Assembly: GCA_944363685.1 (NCBI GenBank)
Contig: CALVUV010000034.1
Location: 1 to 10,595 of the forward strand
DNA: 10,595 nucleotides
Reading direction: 5' to 3'
Origin: an uncultured Bacilli bacterium
GTDB lineage: Bacteria > Bacillota_I > Bacilli_A > RF39 > UBA660
In this document: piece after piece, positions 7,105 to 10,595 of the stretch
Layout: every line of letters begins with the position of its first letter
Position numbering within the stretch: the first letter of the stretch is position 1
Made by a program: the position numbers and the translations under genes
The notes under the pieces: generated by a model
Database searches by the model: none
Told to the model about the DNA's origin: nothing
The model's input: the letters and a program-made list of their open reading frames with translations, nothing else

Positions 7105-8244
7105 GTGACTAAATTTAAAGATATTGTTAAAAACTTAGATAAGCCTTTATTTCTTATTAGTTTAATTCTCTTTGTTTTAGGACTTATTATGATATTTTCT
7201 GCTAGTAATGTAACATCCTATATGAATGGGGGAAGTCCTTATGAGTATTTTATTAGACAAGGTTTATTTTTATTAGTAAGTTTTATACTCTGTATTTTTA
7301 TTATAAAATTTAATACTAAGTTCTATGGTATTATATCAAACCTTTTATTAACAATATTAGTTGCAATTTTAGTATTATTATTAATTTATGGAAGTGCTAC
7401 TAATAATGCTGTAAGTTGGATTTATTTTGGACCTTTTGGATTTCAACCTAGTGAATTTATAAAAATAGTAATGATTGTTTTTATGGCACGCTTCTATGAA
7501 GTACATGAAAAAAGATTAAATAATTGGATAATAGCGGTTATACCTCTTTTAATAGGTATAATAATTACTTTTCTTATTATGATTCAACCAGACCTTGGTA
7601 CCGCCATTATATTTGCACTTTTAACAGGAATAATATTTCTATCTTCACCTGTTACTAAGAGGATAAAAGCTAATATTATTTTATTATTAGTTGGAATGGT
7701 AATAGTAGGAGTACTAGCGATTATCATGACAGGAGGAAATTTTTTACAAACAAGACAAATAGAACGTTTTAATTTTACAAGACCTTGTGATAGATTATTA
7801 GATACAGGAAATCAAGTATGTAATGGTTATATTGCAATTAATAATGGGGGATTAACTGGTATAGGTTTAGGTAATAGTACACAAAAATATTTATATCTAC
7901 CAGAACCATATACTGACTTCATATATGCTGTTATTATTGAAGAATTAGGACTAATTGTAGGAATTATCATAATACTAGCTTATATCTATTTATTATATAG
8001 AATATTAAAGATAGGTAGAGAAAGTTATACAAATAGAGGAGCTTTAATTTGTTATGGTGTAGCAGTATATATTTTCTTACATATAGCAGTTAATTTAATG
8101 GGACTATTTGGATTAATGCCAATGACTGGTGTACCATTACCTTTTATGAGTTATGGAGGTAGTTTTACTCTTTGTTTAATGGTTGCCTTAACACTAGTAC
8201 AAAGAGTAAATATTGAAACTAAATTAAGAGATAAGAAGAAATAA
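7105..8244 (+). CDS. ftsW: FtsW/RodA-family (SEDS) peptidoglycan glycosyltransferase, probably FtsW
   Basis: SEDS proteins are integral membrane enzymes that polymerise lipid II into glycan strands together with a class B penicillin-binding protein; FtsW acts at the septum. The 379 residues form about ten membrane helices and carry the family marks IFSASN (30-35), QPSEFIK (114-120), QPDLGT (161-166), NNGGLTGIGLGNSTQKYLYL (246-265), YTDFI with the key Asp D271, EELG (279-282) and the C-terminal PLPFMSYGGS (344-353). The start is GTG 7105, with AAGGAG seven bases upstream. The FtsW assignment over RodA rests on overall similarity and is less certain than the family. The extracytoplasmic loop before the glycine motif has two cysteines (C228, C239) where typical FtsW has DPW...GYQ. 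No terminator follows immediately; the nearest hairpins are at 8382-8446. Confidence 0.88.
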   Translation: MTKFKDIVKNLDKPLFLISLILFVLGLIMIFSASNVTSYMNGGSPYEYFIRQGLFLLVSFILCIFIIKFNTKFYGIISNLLLTILVAILVLLLIYGSATNNAVSWIYFGPFGFQPSEFIKIVMIVFMARFYEVHEKRLNNWIIAVIPLLIGIIITFLIMIQPDLGTAIIFALLTGIIFLSSPVTKRIKANIILLLVGMVIVGVLAIIMTGGNFLQTRQIERFNFTRPCDRLLDTGNQVCNGYIAINNGGLTGIGLGNSTQKYLYLPEPYTDFIYAVIIEELGLIVGIIIILAYIYLLYRILKIGRESYTNRGALICYGVAVYIFLHIAVNLMGLFGLMPMTGVPLPFMSYGGSFTLCLMVALTLVQRVNIETKLRDKKK

Positions 8245-8260
8245 TTAGTTACATAAATAC

Positions 8261-8290
8261 TTTACATAGTTGTTTTATATATGATAATAT
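8261..8290 (+). promoter_or_regulatory. Promoter of the surface-protein leader
   Basis: TTTACA (8261-8266) is followed either by GATAAT (8283-8288, 16-base spacing) or by TG-A-TAATAT (extended -10, hexamer 8285-8290, 18-base spacing). Transcription would start near 8296, upstream of the short frame at 8325 and the two hairpins. TTACATA occurs twice here (8249-8255 and 8262-8268). Confidence 0.6.
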
Positions 8291-8324
8291 TAAGTTAACA
8301 AAGATAAGAAAGAAGGTAAAAAAT

Positions 8325-8372
8325 ATGAGAAGATTATGTTTACAATATGTTACTTGGGGGGGGGCAATTTAA
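8325..8372 (+). CDS. Possible 15-residue leader peptide containing a G9 tract
   Basis: An ATG with a good ribosome site (AGAAGG, 8311-8316, eight bases away) opens the frame MRRLCLQYVTWGGAI, ending at TAA 8370-8372. The Trp-Gly-Gly-Ala codons are made by nine consecutive G (8356-8364). With one G fewer, the frame would run 33 codons to TAA 8425-8427; with one more, 19 codons to TAA 8381-8383. There is no run of codons for a single amino acid, so it does not look like a classical amino-acid attenuator. I do not recognise the peptide. Its reality rests on the ribosome site and on its position between a promoter and tandem terminators; it could be chance. Confidence 0.4.
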   Translation: MRRLCLQYVTWGGAI

Positions 8373-8380
8373 TTGTAAAC
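8338..8380 (+). other. Perfect 9-bp inverted repeat enclosing the G9 tract
   Basis: GTTTACAAT (8338-8346) is the exact reverse complement of ATTGTAAAC (8372-8380); the 25-base loop contains the G run and the end of the short frame. In RNA this would form a stem next to the first terminator-like hairpin. Confidence 0.5.
8356..8364 (+). repeat. Homopolymeric G9 tract
   Basis: Nine consecutive G occur in strongly A+T-rich DNA; no other G run longer than five was noticed in the window. Homopolymeric G tracts of this length are known contingency loci in several bacteria because of slipped-strand replication. Confidence 0.9.
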
Positions 8381-8381
8381 T

Positions 8382-8408
8382 AAGTAATAAAATTACTTTC
8401 TTTTCTCG
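8382..8408 (+). terminator. First terminator-like hairpin of the leader
   Basis: AAGTAAT (8382-8388) pairs perfectly with ATTACTT (8392-8398) around AAA, followed by the T-rich tract TCTTTTCT. The left arm could instead pair with GTTACTT (8349-8355), giving a competing structure. It may also simply terminate ftsW. Confidence 0.55.
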
Positions 8409-8414
8409 TGTAAG

Positions 8415-8446
8415 AAGAATAGAGTAAGTGTATTCTATTCTTTTTG
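8415..8446 (+). terminator. Second terminator-like hairpin of the leader
   Basis: AAGAATAGAGTA (8415-8426) pairs with TATTCTATTCTT (8431-8442), eleven Watson-Crick pairs and one G-U, around AGTG, with T's to 8445. It ends 31 bases before the surface-protein ATG, and no convincing promoter lies in between. Confidence 0.7.
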
Positions 8447-8476
8447 TGTGAGTAAAAATGAGAGGAGTAAATAAAA

Positions 8477-10162
8477 ATGAATAAGAATAAAAGAAAAGAG
8501 ATAATTATAATAGGAGTATTAATACTATTAATGATAGTAATAATAGTAGGAACAAGTTATGCAGCCTTTAGGTATGGTGGAATAGGTAGTACTGAAAACT
8601 CTATAACAAGTGGTGCCATTACTATGAAGTATACTGAGACAAGTAATGGAATAACTTTGAATGGAGCATTACCAACAACAGATAAGACAGGAACAGTAAG
8701 ATTAACCCCTGGAGAATATTTTGATTTTAATATAAGTAGTACTATTACAGGTAATACAAATATTAATTATGAGATAAGTGCTAAAAAAGAAGATGGGAAT
8801 ACTATTGATGGTAAATATATAAAGTTATATCTAACTAAAGTAAACTCAGATGGAACAGAAGAAGCCTTAATGGTACCAGAAGTATATAGTGAAGAGACTA
8901 GTGCAAATACATATACAGGAAGACCAGAGAATGAGATGAGTTTATACACTAGTAGTATGAATAGTAGTGAGAATAATAACTATAGACTAAGAATGTATGT
9001 AGATGAGAGTTATAACCCTCAAGGAGATGGAGGAGGATTAACATTCACAGTAAAGATAAATGTGTATGGAAAAGCAGGAGATAAATATGTTCCTCTAACT
9101 ACTCAAAAGATATTAGAAGATAATGAGTTACAAGAAGAGAAAGAGAATATGTTTAATTATGCAAGTAATGGTAATTATTATGATGCAAGTACTAGAAATA
9201 CATTAAACAATCCAGAGTATGTAACAAATGGTTTATACAGTACAGAAGATGAAGATGGAATAAGTTATTATTATAGAGGAGCAGTAGATAATAATAATGT
9301 TCAGTTTGGAGAATATGCAAGTAATTATTATGTATATGATAGTGGTGTATATTATTATCAAAGCTTAGAAAGTTGTGAAAATGCTAATGCCGAGAATGTA
9401 GGTAACTGTACACAAGTAAAGTTAGCATCAGCAGGAGATAAGATGTACTGGAGAATAGTGCGAGTAAATGGAGATGGAAGTTTAAGACTTATATATAATG
9501 GAACAAGTGTTAATCCAGACAATAGTGATTTATCTAATTCATTTGCAGTAGGTATAAGTCCATATAATTTAGAGTTTAATGACCCTAAATATAGTGGATA
9601 TACCTATGACAATGGAACAGATTCCTTTATAAAGAAAGAAGTAGATACCTGGTATAAAAATGCCTTAGGTAATACATCATATGATAGTAAAGTAATTGGG
9701 GGAAGATTCTGTAGTGATAGTAGTGGTTATAAACCAGCAAGTGAATATGGATTTAGTGGTATGGATGGTATTAATGTATTTGCAAGTTATGATAGATTAG
9801 GACAAGCTAATAATAATTATGCAAAGCCAAATAGTCCAACATTGAAGTGTCCTTCAACAAGTGAAAGTTATGGAGGTTCTTATAGATTAAAAGTAGGGTT
9901 AATAACTGCAGATGAGTTAGTATTAGCAGGAGAAAATTATTCAGTTGCAGGAAATGATTATTTAAGTGATTCTAATTTGATTTATTGGACTATGACACCA
10001 TCACAGTTTATAAGTTCAAATTTCCCATGGTATGGGGGATATGTGATGTACAATTTTTCGATGTCAAATGTTACATATATACGTCCAGTTATTAATGTGA
10101 CTACTGATAACGGATTTACCTCAGGTGATGGAACTGCCTCTAACCCATATGTGATTGAATAA
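8477..10162 (+). CDS. Exported surface protein: TasA/camelysin-like N-terminal domain plus Trp/Tyr-rich lectin-like C-terminal domain
   Basis: The 561 residues start with a basic end and one hydrophobic segment (about 8-26) followed by TSYAAF, like the signal peptides of the TasA/CalY (SipW-dependent) family. The next part (about 35-200: NSITSGAITMKYTE, LTPGEYFDFNISSTITGN) fits that family's beta-sandwich pattern. After an acidic linker (210-225) and a Tyr/Asn-rich stretch comes a second domain (about 300-561) with KMYWRIVRVNGDGSLRLIYN, VGLITADELVLAG, YWTMTPSQF, YIRPVIN and the ending SGDGTASNPYVIE. I recognise this layout from repeated large surface proteins of uncultured gut Firmicutes (DUF6273-like, reminiscent of sulfatase-modifying-factor/C-type-lectin folds), without a known function. 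The four cysteines are C300, C311, C412 and C458. There is no LPXTG or C-terminal anchor. The ATG at 8477 has AGGAG nine bases upstream. Expression probably passes through the hairpins at 8382-8446. Confidence 0.75.
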   Translation: MNKNKRKEIIIIGVLILLMIVIIVGTSYAAFRYGGIGSTENSITSGAITMKYTETSNGITLNGALPTTDKTGTVRLTPGEYFDFNISSTITGNTNINYEISAKKEDGNTIDGKYIKLYLTKVNSDGTEEALMVPEVYSEETSANTYTGRPENEMSLYTSSMNSSENNNYRLRMYVDESYNPQGDGGGLTFTVKINVYGKAGDKYVPLTTQKILEDNELQEEKENMFNYASNGNYYDASTRNTLNNPEYVTNGLYSTEDEDGISYYYRGAVDNNNVQFGEYASNYYVYDSGVYYYQSLESCENANAENVGNCTQVKLASAGDKMYWRIVRVNGDGSLRLIYNGTSVNPDNSDLSNSFAVGISPYNLEFNDPKYSGYTYDNGTDSFIKKEVDTWYKNALGNTSYDSKVIGGRFCSDSSGYKPASEYGFSGMDGINVFASYDRLGQANNNYAKPNSPTLKCPSTSESYGGSYRLKVGLITADELVLAGENYSVAGNDYLSDSNLIYWTMTPSQFISSNFPWYGGYVMYNFSMSNVTYIRPVINVTTDNGFTSGDGTASNPYVIE

Positions 10163-10164
10163 AT

Positions 10165-10192
10165 AGAGATATTTTTAATGTCTCTTTTTCTT
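10165..10192 (+). terminator. Intrinsic terminator of the surface-protein gene
   Basis: AGAGATATT (10165-10173) pairs with AATGTCTCT (10177-10185), one wobble pair, around TTT, followed by TTTTCTTT. It starts two bases after the stop codon. Confidence 0.8.
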
Positions 10193-10204
10193 TGCTCTTA
10201 TTTG

Positions 10205-10213
10205 TGTTAAAAT
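10205..10213 (+). promoter_or_regulatory. Extended -10 promoter of the peptidase U32-like gene
   Basis: TGTTAAAAT (TGn extension plus TAAAAT, 10208-10213), with a weak T-rich -35. It lies in the same 14-base sequence as the def promoter. Transcription would start near 10220, directly before the ribosome site AAAGGA (10223-10228). Confidence 0.5.
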
Positions 10214-10236
10214 ATGTTACGTAAAGGACTGATATT

Positions 10237-10595
10237 ATGAAGTTATTAGGTGTAATAAGAGACAATAATTTTTTAGAATATTTAAATAATGGTTTAGACG
10301 GAATTGTTTTACCACTAGAAAACTTTTCTGTAGATTATTTTAAGTATTATAGTATTTATGATATTGAAGAGTATAGAAAAAATACAGATAAATTACTATA
10401 TGTAGTAATAAACAAAATGATATTTAATAATGAATTAAATAATTTACTTAATGTATTAAAAAAATTAGAAAATATAAAAGTAGATGGAGTATTCTTTTAT
10501 GATTTAGCAATACTTAATTTAGTTAAAAAAAATAAAATAAATATTAACTTAATCTATAATGGAACTCATATGGTTACTAATAGTGATACTATTAA
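10237..10595 (+). CDS. Peptidase U32-family protein, N-terminal part (runs off the window)
   Basis: A frame opens at ATG 10237, with AAAGGA eight bases upstream, and stays open to the right edge, giving 119 residues. It begins MKLLGVIRDNNFLEYLNNGL. The stretch KVDGVFFYDLAILNLVKK followed by INLIYNGTHMVTNSDTI matches the U32 pattern: a barrel strand and helix (VDGVxxxDLAxLxL) followed by a T-x-M-x-TN strand. U32 members include collagenase-like proteases and tRNA/ubiquinone hydroxylation factors, so 'peptidase' is a family name rather than an activity. The N-terminus looks short and divergent, and the conserved cysteine-containing region, if present, lies beyond the window. Confidence 0.65.
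   Translation, partial: MKLLGVIRDNNFLEYLNNGLDGIVLPLENFSVDYFKYYSIYDIEEYRKNTDKLLYVVINKMIFNNELNNLLNVLKKLENIKVDGVFFYDLAILNLVKKNKININLIYNGTHMVTNSDTI

Noticed and set aside
8338..8380. An invertible promoter or DNA-inversion switch bounded by the 9-bp inverted repeats
   Set aside because: The repeats are short, the enclosed segment is only 25 bases, and no promoter lies between them; no recombinase gene is nearby.
8245..8476. A known riboswitch or T-box in the leader
   Set aside because: No T-box sequence (GGTGG-type) or recognisable aptamer core was seen; only generic hairpins and the short frame are present.
8767..8949. A 60-codon minus-strand open frame inside the surface-protein gene
   Set aside because: It is antisense to a clear coding region, has no ribosome site, and reflects codon structure of the plus strand.
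1..10595. CRISPR array, insertion sequence, tRNA or rRNA gene
   Set aside because: No regularly spaced repeats, transposase motifs, terminal inverted repeats, or tRNA/rRNA-like sequence were found by reading both strands.

Overview
The window reads as a chromosomal segment of a very A+T-rich (about 70% by eye) walled Firmicutes-type bacterium. Consensus AGGAGG ribosome sites, frequent extended -10 (TGn) promoters, a Gram-positive-type peptide deformylase, FtsK/SpoIIIE and FtsW/RodA proteins, and a YjcZ-like miniprotein all point that way. TGA ends the glycosyltransferase gene just before a well-placed ribosome site, so the standard bacterial code fits better than the Mycoplasma code. The surface protein at 8477-10162 resembles a family I associate with uncultured gut Bacilli (RF39/Erysipelotrichia-like); that placement is from memory, not from a search.

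Layout. 3-161 is the 3' end of a gene with a winged-helix-like tail. 300-2549 is an FtsK/SpoIIIE DNA translocase with its own extended -10 promoter and terminator. 2647-5121 is a compact three-gene (+) operon with a strong promoter and a bidirectional terminator: a GT4 glycosyltransferase followed by a split Alg14/Alg13-type glycosyltransferase, whose Alg13-like half carries an unusual four-helix membrane tail resembling GtrA. 5150-6972 holds three (-) genes: a membrane-anchored transglutaminase-like protein, peptide deformylase, and a 59-residue cysteine-rich YjcZ-like membrane miniprotein. Each has its own promoter, and terminators lie at or across the stop codons. 7105-8244 (+) is an FtsW/RodA-family septal or elongation glycan polymerase, divergent from the miniprotein. 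8245-8476 is a 232-base leader. 8477-10162 is a large exported surface protein. 10237 to the end is the start of a peptidase U32-like gene.

How they fit together. ftsK and ftsW belong to division and wall synthesis, the three-gene operon probably builds a lipid-linked glycan or glycolipid, and the transglutaminase-like, YjcZ-like and 561-residue proteins are envelope components. The window is therefore mostly cell-envelope biology plus one housekeeping enzyme (Def).

The most unusual part is the leader at 8245-8476. A good promoter is followed by a 15-codon reading frame with its own ribosome site. That frame contains a run of nine G, which is exceptional in this composition, and is followed by two consecutive terminator-like hairpins before the surface-protein start. 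Losing one G would extend the frame to 33 codons, through the first hairpin and into the second. I propose, as inference only, a phase-variable translation-coupled attenuator controlling the surface protein.
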